64,000 bases of DNA from Aaosphaeria pasadenensis. Lineage: Eukaryota; Ascomycota; Dothideomycetes; Pleosporales. Position numbers and translations under genes: made by a program. The notes under the pieces are model-generated. The model was not told where the DNA came from. It did not search any database and saw only the letters and a list, made by a program, of their open reading frames with translations. Shown in pieces: positions 32,270 to 44,223 of this stretch. The stretch spans positions 682,001 through 746,000 of the forward strand of contig JAKLMB010000013.1 in NCBI GenBank assembly GCA_022813625.1, written 5' to 3'. Within the stretch, counting starts at the first letter, position 1. Each line of letters opens with the position of its first letter.

Positions 32270-32855
32270 ATGAGTGCTGCTGGAGCTGTCGATAGCCCAG
32301 ATGCCACATACGAGGCGCTGGAGAGGTACAATTGGGACGATGATGTGGAGTTTCAGTCCGGCCTGAGCGCTATCCTGGGCAGTGGCAGCTCTCCAGAGCA
32401 AGCTGCCGAGCTAACGCTACGGGCTCGTTGCTTCTACTATACGAGGTATGCCATATAGAACAGCATCCCGAATGTATTCTCTAACAGACAACAGGAAGTT
32501 CAATGTACATGTCGACTTCGATGGCTACAAAGCTTACCGAAGCGCCAACTCGTTGCACCCCGTTGTGACCAACGGTACACATGCCCCCGCAGCTGCCTCG
32601 AGCGCAGAATCAGCTGGTGGAATATTACCCACTGCCTCAGGAACCACAAATGGGACCCCCGCGCCATATCCTACATCGTTCGCACATATCGTTGAGCTAG
32701 TTTCGTCGGGCCAGCCCGTCCCGGGCATCAAGCAGATCCCGAACACAGTCCTGACAGGGCAAGGAACGTATCCGGCTAGAGCAAAGAGAAGGAAGCCGTG
32801 GGAGCAGGATGATCCTCCAGCAGCTGCACAAGGGGAACAGGAAGCAGCTCCATAA
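32270..32855 (+). CDS. PEX39-like peroxisomal import protein (KPWE motif)
   Basis: 178-aa protein in two exons, 32270-32445 and 32495-32855, with a 49-nt intron and phase 2 junction (TR|KFNV). The N-terminal part (LERYNWDDDVEFQSGLSAIL, then LTLRARCFYYTRKFNV) is a conserved helical block. TSFAHIVELVSSGQPVPGIK at ~119-138 precedes KRRKPWE with KPWE at 159-162. A PGI-type segment followed by KPWE is the signature of the family containing yeast Yjr012c and human C6orf226, recently named PEX39, which helps PTS2 cargo and Pex7 enter peroxisomes and shares KPWE with Pex13. That knowledge is recalled and not searched. A middle Ala/Ser/Thr-rich linker is probably disordered. Confidence 0.75.
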
Positions 32856-33191
32856 GCGTCACTTTCGAGAGGAAGAAGCGATACCCGGTGTGATAGCAGG
32901 GAAGAATCTGGTCTTGCAGGACATTAGTGGCAGTATACAGTGCCAGTATTTTTCATGAGTAAATAACAGGACACAGTCCTTCGATATATATATATAATCC
33001 GATGGGTCGATTACCAGACCAACAAAACATAACAGGGTATCTGCACAAACACTGAGAACGCATGCTCCAACCCACGAATAGACCCACCTGACTCCCGCTA
33101 AAACGTCCAAATCGTGACCTGTCGTACCAAGGAGACAATGAAATAGAGAACCAATATGTGCGCTCCAGGTTGCTTTTGTACTGCCTATGCA
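32856..33191. other. Convergent 3' flanks, no gene seen
   Basis: 336 bp between the stops of the PEX39-like gene and abp2. A TATATATATA run lies near 32985. It should contain both polyadenylation regions. Confidence 0.45.
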
Positions 33192-36140
33192 TTATAGGAC
33201 GGCCTCAAGGACCTTGTCTTTGAGAAGCTTCTCCTTCTCCTCGCTTTCCCACAGCTTCTTTTGTAATTCGAGGTACTTGGCCTTCCAACCAGCAATTGAA
33301 TTCGGGTTCGACTCTTGCATGTCCAGTTCCTGCATGGTCACATGTTCTGTCTCAGCCTGCTCATGCTTCGGGCCTGGTGACAGGCCTTTGACAGTCCATT
33401 CGCCTGCGAGCGGGCCGAACGAAACTCCAAAATATACATCGAACGTCTCTCGTATGTGACCAGTATCAGTGGTGCCGTCGACATTCTCGTCGTCCTCGTC
33501 GATGGGACTTTCATATCCATCGCCCCCAACTCGGAACCTAACGCATTCGACCTTGCGTGGCCCCCCATTGGGACCCCCAATCCCGAGACCCACGGAAGCG
33601 CTAATTCCCAGACAACTCGCAATGGCGATGGCTAACATTTGATCGCTCATGATCTTGGCGGGACTTGCCGGGCCACTAGATGGTTTCGCATAGAGTGGCT
33701 GTAGAATGGCGGACGCAAGGTTCTTCGCTTCTGTACCACGTAGTCGTTTGCGCCGGCCAGTAAGAGGGGCACGAATCAGTTCGGTGGCCAGGGCGCGGTT
33801 CAGTGTTTCGAACGGCAGGTCTGGAATGGGCGAAAATGTAGGTTGCATCAGAGTGCGAGGGGACGGGTCAGATTGTGCTTGGTTCGGAGAGACCGTGGAT
33901 GCATGCTGCTGCTGTCTCTGCGCGGCGGCCGCACGAGCTTCGTCAAAGAACCGGCTCGTTGGTACTCTACGTGAATCGTCATCAATCGTAGAGGACGCCA
34001 GGCCTGTGCTTGGGGTTGCATCCTCTTCTCCGTTGACAAGAACTGTCGGCGTGACGAGACGGACGGGGTTACCCAAATTTTGAGGAACTTGTAGACTAAG
34101 CCTGTGGGGCTTTTGGGAAGTGTTCTGTAGGGACCCATCCATATTTGTCGGGGATATGGCAGATGCTGGAGTCGGGGGTAATCGAAAGTGCTGTTCGGCC
34201 GCTGGAGGATCGGACTGCGCCCGCTCAACTATGGGTGTGAGGTGCCCAGGGTTCCTGTTCATGTCTATCGTTGGCCCTTCTTTAGATGGATTTGCCGGAA
34301 AAGTAACGAAGGGACCATCGCGAACCGAGCGATTACTGGGCGGTCGACCTCGCAACTTTCCAGTCGAGGAGGTGGTCTGACTAGGCCACGCAGAGGACAC
34401 TGCTGGGCCATGCCGACGGCGTGAACGAGGTTTGGAACTTGAAGGAGTAACAGCAGACTGTGGTTCGTCAAAGAAATCGGGATGTGCCGACTGGGGGGTA
34501 ATGGCGGAGAGCGGATGTGGAGTCGTTGGGTTGTCTTGCGTATTGAGCCGCCATCGAAGCTGTTGTCCAGACATGGGCGACGCCGAGTATGGAGTGAGAT
34601 TTTTGTTGGGATTCATTCGGCTTGATGCTGAAGAAGCAGTCATCGCGGTGGAGGGCGTAATGGAAGATCCGGTCCAGGGATCGTGACCACCCAGAAACCC
34701 CTCCATGTGATCCGGATGAGCACTACTGGGATAGGCCGATTGTGGCTGCAACACATTGCCAAATGGTACCGATGTATCTAATTGGGGTCTTTTGCGAGGC
34801 GGAGTGCCATCCACCGTATCCAGGTCTTCTTCGCCGTCCTCAGCTTTCCTTCGGCCTCTCTTTGGTCTGAATTTAGGGTCTAGGGCTCGGATTGCAAGAT
34901 CCTCCTCCAAGGGCACGCCATCTCTGCCAATGTCCGGGAAAGGATCATGTGGCGGTGGAATCTGAAGATAGTATGGATGCTGCTTGCCGATCAAATATTC
35001 GGAGAAGGCATCAATATGCATAGCACGCATCCATCGCTACACGAGGTCAGTATGCACCGGGCAGAGTTATAGCAGAAGAATTAGAAATGGAATGGAGTAA
35101 TGATTAGGGAGAAACAGAAATAAGATCGAGGGAAATGTGCTATTATTGAGTGAAGACTGAAATATTGCACAGAACCACCGGGCCAAGGCCTGGCTCGTGT
35201 CACAGAATGTATGCAAAGAAGCTACCTGGACTATTGGGCGGACAGGCGCATAGAGAAAACGATGGAAACGGAAGCGTGCCAGAAGTCGTGCAAGGGCGCA
35301 CAATCTTGGCTGGGGCCCATTGATATAGTCACGGAGAGTATGAAAGTTGGGGAGATGATGTGGAACTTTCCTTACCTTCAATCGAACCGAGTACTGTTGC
35401 ACTTTCTGCGTGCTCTGACCCTTAGTCGTGTCTGGAGGTTCCACGCCTAGATCTAAGGCCAATTGGGTCCATGTCCTGATTTCTTTCGCATCGAACTTCC
35501 TCAAGAGCTCAAACAGGTTCCAAGTGCTGAACGCCTTTCCGTCACTTCTTGGTGGGGTCCGAAAGAGCTTCGTCAATTCGGTGGTGTCTGTATCAGTCGG
35601 GAAGCTCGGGTTGCAGTAGAGTATGAAGGCAGCGTAGGCACTGTCGAAGGTCTCGTCCGTGACTTCACGCGACGGAGGTTGACGGTCGGTAGGAACGTAT
35701 GTGGGAGCTACATGCTTAGGTTGACTCGCAGGAGAAATGGCGGCGAAGCGCGGGGATGGATTGGAGGAGGGCGCAGGCGCAGGCGCAGGCGGAGTCTGGG
35801 AGGAGCGCGGCATGTCGCCATAGAAGTTATGTTGGAGGTGAGGATGAGAGCTGGACAGAGAGGCATTGTCGGGCTGGAGTAGATGGTTCGAGGCGGACTG
35901 TTGAACCGAAGTCATCGGTGCGTGGCCATTAGGGTTGGCACCAGAGCCTTGGTCGATGCCCGGATCAATTGACGGTACAGACGCAGGATGCCGGAAGGGC
36001 GAGAAGGTTGGAGTGGTGGTTGAGGCCTGGTGCTCGTAGTGGCCGTGAGAGTCGTGAGGGTCGTGATGACCGTGGTGGCCGTGGTGCGAAAGATGTAGAT
36101 TGTGCTCCGACTCTGGGCCACCTCCGTAGTCTACTTGCAT
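33192..36140 (-). CDS. abp2: ARS-binding protein Abp2 family
   Basis: DNA-binding protein of the fungal Abp2 family, first described as binding ARS origins in fission yeast. Two exons, 36140-35376 and 35036-33192, are joined in phase 0 (RLK|RWM) and give 869 aa. The 339-nt intron is much longer than others here. The conserved domain spans the junction (~residues 170-320): EVTDETFDSAYAAFILYCNP, TWNLFELLRKFDAKEIRTWT, and after the splice RWMRAMHIDAFSEYLIGKQH and PPPHDPFPDIGRDGVPLEED. A basic KFRPKRGRRK stretch follows and may be a nuclear signal. The N-terminus is His/Ser/Pro-rich. The middle is disordered. The last ~30 residues form a Lys/Glu coiled coil. Confidence 0.88.
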
Positions 36141-38515
36141 GATTCTAGGAGATATAGTTAAGTGTTATTAATTAGAGCTCAACGCTGGGGCCTATCTGCC
36201 GGCCATGGATGCGCGGGAGTGTCGCTGCGCTAGTCGAAGTAGTGGTAATAGCGAGACATGGAGACGGAGAAGTTGGGGAGGCAGTAATGCGCGATAGGAT
36301 ACGATGCGATAGGACAGGACGAGGCGCGTGTTCGTGAACCAGTGTCTTGTTTCCCTGAATGATGGATTGGTGGTGTAGTAGGGAGATAGGGAACTGTTTA
36401 TTGTGGGATGAACGAGTGGGCGGCAACTGCGACTGATGTTGTGTCGCAACGCCGTAACGGTCAGCGGACGGGTGGATGATATGATGGTGAGAGGGAGTGT
36501 CTGTGAACCAACGCGGTAGGCCCTAAGACGCGCGAGCGATGCGATGCGATGTGATGCGATGCGCGCGTGCGTGTGTGGGTGCGTTCGTTTGGTGGAGGGA
36601 TCGTCGCGAAACGGTGGGAAGTTTGAAACAGCTATACGGGAGAGGTATAGTATAGTTTGGGGTCTTTTGGAGGTTTGGAGATTGGAGTTTAGAGTGGAAG
36701 GGGAGGGGATGGGAGAGGTCAGGGCAGTTGTAATTCGGTTATGGTTAGGGTTAAGGTTAAGGTTGATCGGCCTAGTTATCACCGACCCGGACTTGAGAAG
36801 TAGACCCTTAACTATCTACTTCAGGTAGTTAAGGTGAATGTATGTAATGTGTGTAGATGGATACCTAGGTAGATAGATGTAGGCAGAGAAACAAGAGAAA
36901 AGCGCAAATCCAAGTATACGATTTCTCCCCCTGGTTCCGGGGCATTTTAGTCTCTTTATCGACCATGCAATCAATAACTAATAATCATTAATTAACAAAT
37001 ATCAAGTAACTACCGGTACTCCGTACTTAAAACCATCCCCCACCCGTAACTGGCTTACCCTTCCCCCACTAGCTATTTTTGGAGTCTTCATGCTTGACAT
37101 CAACTTTCATCACACCTCCACCTGCAACTCCTCACATCTCAGTGATCTCACTCGTCCCCGAGACCTCGCCCAATAGCCTTCTCTCCAATCTCACTCCGTT
37201 CTCAACGCCACACTCCCCATCACTCTGCTTCAGTCGGCACCCTGATCACCTTCCCAGGTGTTTGGATCCCTTGCCTGACCACCCGAGTCCGACATGACTC
37301 GACCTCCGACTGGCCCATTCACACACCATTCGACTACAACAAAGAATGGACGGTGAACCATACTGTATCTCGAGTCTACGGTATCAACTTACAAAACATC
37401 TTCTCCAGCGCCGCATCCCTCGTATCCAGAATTAGACACGTCAGCTATCCAGTGATTCTTATGTCCATCATCCCGGTACCCTACGTTCAGCTTGTCTCAT
37501 GTACACGTCACTGATTGGCTGTCCGCCGGACACATCTACATATAGAACAGTGGGCCTCACATCGCGATAAAACCATCGGTCCGCAGCTTAACCTGGTCAC
37601 ATGTCTCTACACAGTAGTCATAGTTTGGTGCTTCGTCCATCGTAATTTGTGTTGATTCTATTAGTTGACTGAGTCAATGGTAGACTCGTCTTCTTTTTTC
37701 ATTCGCTGGCTACAAACAGCTAAATCCCATAATCAGTGTCTCATCATAAGGAAGAGACTGTTTGTTCTCATTGCAGCACTCAAGTGCTTGTTAGCAAGTA
37801 GCCCTTGGGGAGTCTGGGGTGGTGTTTGTGTGATTCCATAAATAGCAATACTAAAGGTTCCGGAAAGTTCCCTATCATTCATTTCATTTGGCATTTGGTA
37901 TATCACACGAGTAACGTATCCAATATCTGGTATCACTTCCTTTGAGGCCTTCATGCTTCTCCAACCACTGCTCGCTTGACGACTCCCAAAGCTATACAAG
38001 CGCGGACGAGAAAATTACTCAAAATATGTAGGCTTACTAGATTGAACATGAGGTTGCGTCGGAGTTGACCATTTTACTGATTCTTGAAATGGACGCATAT
38101 ATCGAGCGCACGAATCCCCTAATCGCACTGCAACATATTGTTCCCCAGTGTTACGAACAATACACTCCCAGGCGTGCTATAGACATTCGTCTGTCCAGAA
38201 ACAAAGAATAAATAAAGCACGAGTATCAAAGCAGTTCGACCGAACAAAGTCATTGTGGGGACGTTCCGAGTTATTTATTTTGTTTAAAAGACCAAGCTTC
38301 GTGGTTCAAATAATACCTTAACCTACCTTAATGATGCACTTGTTACATTGTTTCTATAAGCAAAAGCGTGTGTCTACTCCATGTTATCTACCACAAAACA
38401 TTTGCTCTGTATATATAAAATAACATTTCCTTCAAAAGGCTCTCCTCTCTTGTATAGGACTGTCCTATTCAATACTCTGGCCAGTCAACAACATATCTTC
38501 TAACGAGCGACCACG
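36141..38515. other. Intergenic 2.4 kb with one coding-like frame and TATA box
   Basis: A GATGC-type simple repeat lies at 36536-36565. A plus-strand frame at about 37146-37515 has C-ending codons but no ATG (see findings). A TATA box (TATATATAAAA) lies at 38409-38420, about 100 bp before the F-box gene start codon. The rest shows nothing supportable. Confidence 0.4.
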
Positions 38516-40268
38516 ATGAGCGAGAATGTGGCAATGGTTTGTAAAGGTCAATGTTTCATTGAGAAACTCCCAGCCGAGTTGATGCTGGAGATCTTCTCAT
38601 ACGTAAGTGGTATCCTACTTGACAGCAGAGTCCTCTCGTTACCGAGATTTGGCTAGGGCACTTAGTTGAAAGAAGCAAAATTCTGATTCTCTAACAGATT
38701 AAGAAAGGCCGGAAGCGTCGGCCTGTCATGCTCGTCAACCATTACTGGAAGGACCTTATGGGCCCAATGCTTTGGCGGGACCTTGAAATCGTATGTCCAC
38801 AGACACGTTATCAATCGCTTCAAGCTGCCCTAGAGCGCAACAGCAATTATGTTCGCTTTTTAACTCTTTCGAATGCAGTCCGTCCAACTGAAGATCAGAG
38901 TGAATCCGAGAGTGCTGTACTTGAAAAGAGCATTTTCGTGGGACTCATGGATGCCATACCATTCCCAAAACTGAAGTTCTTACGTATGGAGATGATTCAC
39001 CATGTTTCTACAATTGATAGCGTCTTGCCTTTTCTGGAAAACCTGGAATACCTAGAAGTAAACTTCAGAAAAGAGGAGAATCAGAAGGCATTTGCTATCA
39101 CTCCAACACCTAGCCTTCCGAAGCTCAAAACCCTGCATCTGGAGTTTCGTATGTGGAATAGAGATTTTAAAGGCGACGTGGATCCATGTTTGGAACCATG
39201 GAACACCTCCCGAGAACTTATAACACTGGCTTCAAAGCTGGAGGATCTCAGGATCACAGCTGATGGCTGCTTGCCATTACCCACTATCGATCGCTTGTTC
39301 AATCCTTCCACTTCGATTCGCATCGCAAGCCTCGCCCGATTATCACTATCTAGCGTGTGTATAGGAGATAAGATATCGAAAGTCTTCAAGTCTATCGATT
39401 TTTTGAATCTGCGAGCATTATGGATTGATAAATGTCATGATTTGGACCCCTTCCTCAATGCCATCACCGAGCAATTTAAACATCAGCCAAGTCAGCTACG
39501 AGAATTAATGATTTTAGATGCTACTTTCGGCCACGTAGCTGAACGTGCTCAACCTAGCTCCTACGTTGGTAGAGTCGAAGAGCTCCTTCGCTCATGTTCT
39601 GGCCTACGTATACTTAGATTGTGTTTTAGAATCCGAAGGGAATTCGACCTTGGGTGCTTAGAGCACCATAGTTCGACTCTACAACAACTGTGGCTGCGAA
39701 ATATCGGGGTGCCCATTTGCAGTCCGACAAAACTGCGTGGGTTTCTTCCCTCTTGTCATAATTTGCAAGACCTGGCTTTCAATCTCGTTCATTGTTGGTC
39801 GGATCGTGGCTGTTTTCACTCATTGGGCCCGGACGGTGATCGTCTTGAAAAAGAGCTAATGGAGCTAATGGTAAGTTCCCGTATCTCAATAAACCATTGC
39901 ATTACCCAACCTAATGTCGACCATAGAGCGCAATAGCAGCCATAAAGTCCTTACGCACTGTTTACATGTATGAATTTGGGGCGATATGCCAGGGACTCCG
40001 GCCACTCTCCTGGTGGGGCGATGAAATGGGCCCAATCATTCACGAGTGTGCAATCAAAATTCTGGAGCATCTAGTAGCGCAGGGGTCCCAGATCAATATG
40101 CTCGCTTTCAAGAAGGATCCTTTCGAGCGCCATTGGTTTGGCAAGATTCTTCACTACGAGAAACGAGGAGTGGATGCCAGTGGTTTGGTCAGAATAACGG
40201 TGTCGACTTCCACTGCCGAAAGGTGCCAGGGTCATCCTAGACCACGATGGTGCGATTTTGAATGCTAG
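38516..40268 (+). CDS. F-box protein with leucine-rich-like repeats
   Basis: 533-aa protein in three exons: 38516-38602, 38698-39870 and 39927-40268, all phase 0 with good GT-AG sites. The first junction rebuilds the F-box: FIEKLPAELMLEIFSY|IKKGRKRRPVMLVNHYWKDL, residues ~18-55. F-boxes bind Skp1 and bring substrates to SCF ubiquitin ligases. Downstream are irregular Leu-rich segments (FPKLKFLRMEM, LENLEYLEVNF, LPKLKTLHLEF, LRALWIDKCH, LRILRLCF) typical of fungal F-box/LRR proteins. The third exon rests on a GTAAGT donor and CATAG acceptor; without it the protein would end 22 codons after the donor. A TATA box lies about 100 bp upstream. The substrate is unknown. Confidence 0.75.
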
Positions 40269-41160
40269 CCTTGCGACTGCGACAATTTGGAGGAATGGAG
40301 CAATTTTTGTACTCGACATCACATCCACCTCGCAGAAGCGCAACGAAGGCAACTACTATTATGGCAACTAGACATACCTATCTCGTCTTTCCTTATCCAT
40401 GCATTCAGGAAGTCTTTGTGCCCGATGGCAATCTTTCATGTATCCCTTCCATGTAATCAAATCGTCACCTACCCCCTCACTGCAATCAATACATCGCATA
40501 GACCCTTTCACTGCGCGTAAATCGGCATATTCCCCCTTTTGCTACTTTCAAAATCATCACACACCCCTTCCTTACAATCATCTCATCATGTACAACAAAT
40601 ACTTAGACTAATAAAATATACCTACCCCCAAAAGTCCTCCTCAAAGTTCGAATATCAAACTCAAAGACTGCTAATCCATGAAGTTACCTACCTCCCGTCT
40701 TCTGCGTAGTTCAATAGATCTCTCTTTTCTCAGATCCTTTAATTGCAATACTGACTGGAGAGCCCGTCATCTCCAGCTCTCTTTCTAGTGTCAGAACCTC
40801 ACTTATGATGCTTCTATCTCATCCGTGTAGTGACCAAGTGCTGGCTCAAGCCTTCAAGATCCACGTATAACGATGAACCAACGGGAGTGACGACACAATG
40901 TGTAATTACCTGCACTGAACCACGTTCACATCCCACAAGCAAGCATCAAATTTGAAAGATTTGTCTATTTAGTTTAATTACACAAGCCACTCCAATTACA
41001 CAAGCCTATCCGCAGGCTGCCTTCGTGGCGCTCTCAGCGCCCGCGTCGATGCCGCTTTCGCGACTACGATGCGAGATGACGATGTCGATGGCGATCTGGA
41101 AAAGGTGTTGTCACATGTGAAGACATGCCGATACTGTTGGCCGTCTCGATCATGTAGATA
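40269..41160. other. Convergent 3' flanks, 0.9 kb, no gene seen
   Basis: AT-rich sequence between the F-box gene and the FCP1-type phosphatase gene. Short frames show no coding bias. It should contain the 3' ends of both genes. Confidence 0.4.
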
Positions 41161-42934
41161 CTACTCGTAGCGAGGAGTAGGGTGCAGTGACTCCATTCCT
41201 GCGACGGGGACATTGGCGAGGTCGTCCGGCCAGTCGAATTTCCAGGTGCCGTCAGCCTTGAAAGGGTAATTTTTGATGAACCTGGAAACATCCACCTGCA
41301 TTCTGGCAGTTTGCAGGTAACTGGCCACCTCGCGGAGGATGTCGCAACCCTGTTGCGCGGGGGTGTTTGTGAATTCGGGGATCTCGACGAGGTTGTAGGG
41401 TTGGCCTTGGGCTTTGAGCGCGGTGTCGTCGACGAGGATGGTGTTCGATTGGTCCCAGCGGACGACATCGTCGGCATCGCTTGGTTGCGGTTGGATTGAT
41501 TCGGCTGTCCACACCAGATTAAGATCCTTGTAAACTTGAACGTTTTGCGCGTAATGCTCGGGAGTGAGTTTGAAGTGACTTCTGTCCCAGCAAGCAACTA
41601 ACCCACTCCGATGCTTGGGAGGAAGAACGCTGTCTACCATCCTTGCTACGTTATGCGGCCGCGCGCTCGACCATACCATGACGCAGAAATTGTCGAAGAG
41701 GAAGTCGAGGAAGGGCGCGAGGAACGGGCGGGGCACTGTCTTCCTTGGATTGTTGTCTGGGCGATGGACAAGGGCACCGTTCAGATCGAGAATCACGAGC
41801 ATTCGGCGTGGAGGATCAACAACGTAGAAATCCTGGGCTGCAGCGTTGAGGTATTGGTCGGTTGGCCTGGGCCCAGGAAGCATTATCTTAGGGCTCTTGA
41901 TCCTTCGAGGGCGGATTTCCTCCCTTTGTGCGGCAAGCATTTGCTCATTATGAAGCGCCTGCGCCTCCGCCTTCTTTTTTGCTTTCTTCTTCGGCCTCCT
42001 TTTTCTCTTTGACTGTTGTGCCTCTGCCCCTGCCGAGTTCGGAATATTTGCTGTAGTCTCCCACCTGTGAGGTTTGTTAACTCTGTGCAAGGACATCTGA
42101 GAAGCATGCTTAGAGCGCCGTACTCTTGTGAATTCTTTACTTCTGTCTGCTCGGCGGTTTCCTTCTCTATATCCTCTCCGCGATCCGGGTTGGAGACCTA
42201 TGGGTTCAAGGTTATTGGCTGAACCGCTAAATGCTGCGTATTGCGAGGAAGATACCGCGGTCATGTAACCAGAAGGCCAGGCCGTGCCACCATACCCGGT
42301 CATGTAGCCATAAGGCCAGGCCGTGCCACCATACCCGGTCATGTAACCAGAAGGCCAGGCCGTACCACTATACCCGCTCATGTAACCAGAAGGCCAGGCC
42401 GTGCCACTATACCAGGGGTACTGCAATGCTGCAGCCATGACGTTGTTCACGCCATGCGCGCTTGCATCCGGACTATAATGAAGACTTACTGCTTCCTCAG
42501 TAATAGGCGGAGGTGGAGGCGGAGGCGGAGGCGGCGTTAGGATCCTCTCTGTCAAAGGCGGCGGAGGTGGGATCATTAGTAGATCAGAGCCGTACTGGTC
42601 TGGATGTCGAGGCCGACTTGGCAGGTCATGGTGGATCATTGTGCGGTCGACAATACCCGTGATCTCACCCGAGTCACGATTGGCAAGACTCTGGTGCATG
42701 CTCGAGTTAGGAAATGTGGGTGAAGTTGAGGTGGAGGAGGGGAGGTACCGTAGAGGTAAAGGCGCGGGCATTGGGTAAACAATCTTGGCGGCGCGCCAAG
42801 GGTTTCGCGTTGCGCGCAATGTACTGGAGGAGTGGGCGAAGGCGGCCTATGATTGCAATGAAGCCTGAGTAGAATTGAATGATGGGAGAAAGACGCCTGG
42901 AATCGTGAACACTATAGTTACCTAAACAGGGCAT
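41161..42934 (-). CDS. FCP1/NIF-type HAD phosphatase with Tyr/Gly/Trp repeats
   Basis: HAD-superfamily protein with an FCP1 homology domain: LVILDLNGALVHR (motif I, DxN form, ~364 on in my model), VMVWSSARPHNVARM (motif II) and ILVDDTALKAQGQPYNLVEI (motif III). Related proteins dephosphorylate Ser/Thr or act in mitochondrial Tim50. The motif-I Asp-Leu-Asn pattern departs from the usual DxDxT. Upstream are a polyproline run, four 13-residue repeats (GTAWPSGYM core) and a basic KRKRRPKKKAKKK stretch. The 5' end is uncertain. Model A has exons 42934-42749 and 42690-41161 (CTAAC branch point, CAG acceptor), giving 571 aa with an Arg-rich presequence-like start. Model B is a single exon from the ATG at 42771 (536 aa). 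The phosphatase domain is the same in both. Confidence 0.7.
42259..42408 (-). repeat. 39-bp in-frame coding repeat, four copies
   Basis: Within the FCP1-type phosphatase gene, four tandem 39-bp units encode GTAWPSGYM followed by a GY-type spacer. Copies are nearly identical at DNA level, so repeat number may vary between strains. Multiples of three keep the frame. Confidence 0.85.
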
Positions 42935-43083
42935 TCGGTCATAGTCCAGCGGCGGAACGATTATCCATGCGCACGGGCCATATGCGGGAAAATGTGGGGA
43001 CAGGGCATCAAAAGTTCCAGCCAGGACAATGCGACCGCGGCATGCAAAAAGTTATTCCCAGGTCAAGCCGTAGTCAAGACAGA

Positions 43084-44223
43084 ATGCCACTCAACGCAAA
43101 ACTAGAGCGCACTCTGCGCGCCGTGGAAGACGACTCGGACGACAATTCTTATTACGAGGTTTCGGATCGTTCATCGCCGTCCGTCGTTGAGACTGGAGAA
43201 GAGGGTGCTAATCTGCTGAGCTCCGAGGAAGACGAGGATGAGGATGAGGGTGAGGATGAGCAACTGGTAAGACAATTTATTATTAAAGTTCAGGACTCTA
43301 AAGCTAAGCTATTCGTAGTCGGATGCATCGCAAGACGATCAAGTCCAACAGCAACTGAGCAAAGTCTCGTTCGGAGCCTTAGCCAAAGCCCAGGATGCCC
43401 TCTCGAAGCAACAATCCAATCGGAAAAGAAAGAGGGGAGATGAGACTACAGGCGCACAGGAAGATAAACTACAGGCTTTACGAGCACGGCTGCAAGAGAT
43501 CAAGGCAGAGAAATTGGCGAAGGCAGGCAAACCACAACAGAGCGCGAAACCATCCAAGAAAGCCAAACAAGCTCAAGAAAGCGACGACGATGTGGAAGAT
43601 GAAGACACCTCAGATTCCGACTCAGCACCTCATGCACGATCCAGTAAACACGCTCCCGCAGTACAGTCGAGCAAGCGAGCCGTCACGCGCAGAAGAAATG
43701 TGGTAGAAGTAAAGAAGCGCAACGCCCGCGATCCACGATTCGATGCGGCCACAGGACCTCGTACCGATGAAAATACATTCAAGAAGCGGTATGCTTTCTT
43801 GGACGATTATAGGGATTCCGAGATTGCTGAACTACGCTCTACGATCAAGAAGACGAAGAGTGAGGATGACAAGGAGAAATTGAAGCGCAAGTTGCTGTCC
43901 ATGGAGTCGCAGAAGAAGGCTCGAGCGGCCAAGGACAAGCAACAGGAAATAACACGAGAGCACAAGAAGAAGGAGAAAGAGCTAATCAAGCAGGGCAAAA
44001 CGCCATTTTATCTGAAGAAAGGTAGGTTATCATCTCACTCTGATCTGAAGTGTTTTCGATCGCATTTGCTGACATGATTCTAGCCGAACAAAAGAAGCTA
44101 GCATTGATCGACCAATTCCAGAACATGAAGTCCAAGCAGCGTGACAGGGTGATTGAGCGACGCCGTAAGAAGTTGACGTCCCGAGAACGGAGGAACATGC
44201 CTGCGGAACGGCGCGCTGGCTGA
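43084..44223 (+). CDS. rrp36: rRNA biogenesis protein Rrp36
   Basis: Nucleolar 90S pre-ribosome factor needed for early 18S rRNA cleavages. Three exons are modelled: 43084-43266, 43319-44021 and 44084-44223, giving 341 aa. The first junction rebuilds the conserved block SKVSFGALAKAQDALSKQQS. The core reads RNARDPRFDAATG, then KRYAFLDDYRDSEIAELRST and KQGKTPFYLKK, and the C-terminus ends RRKKLTSRERRNMPAERRAG, all diagnostic of Rrp36. I chose the Met at 43084 (MPLNAKLERTLRAVEDDSDD), which aligns with known starts followed by an acidic region. The frame also has Met codons at 42967 and downstream. The acidic N-terminus and Lys/Glu helices fit an RNP scaffold. It is divergent from the FCP1-type gene across only about 150 bp. 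Confidence 0.93.

Noticed and set aside
36738..36766. Telomere-like GGTTAGGGTTAAGG run
   Set aside because: Only one exact TTAGGG unit amid GGTTA/AAGGT variants, far from a chromosome end signal; likely a simple repeat.
37501..37569. Possible second exon after a GTACAC...AACAG intron for the coding-like frame
   Set aside because: Correct phase leads to a stop after only a few codons, so it adds no support for a gene.
37733..37999. Minus-strand frame of 88 codons, protein-like in places
   Set aside because: No ATG at its head, no coding bias, no partner exons found and no recognised family.
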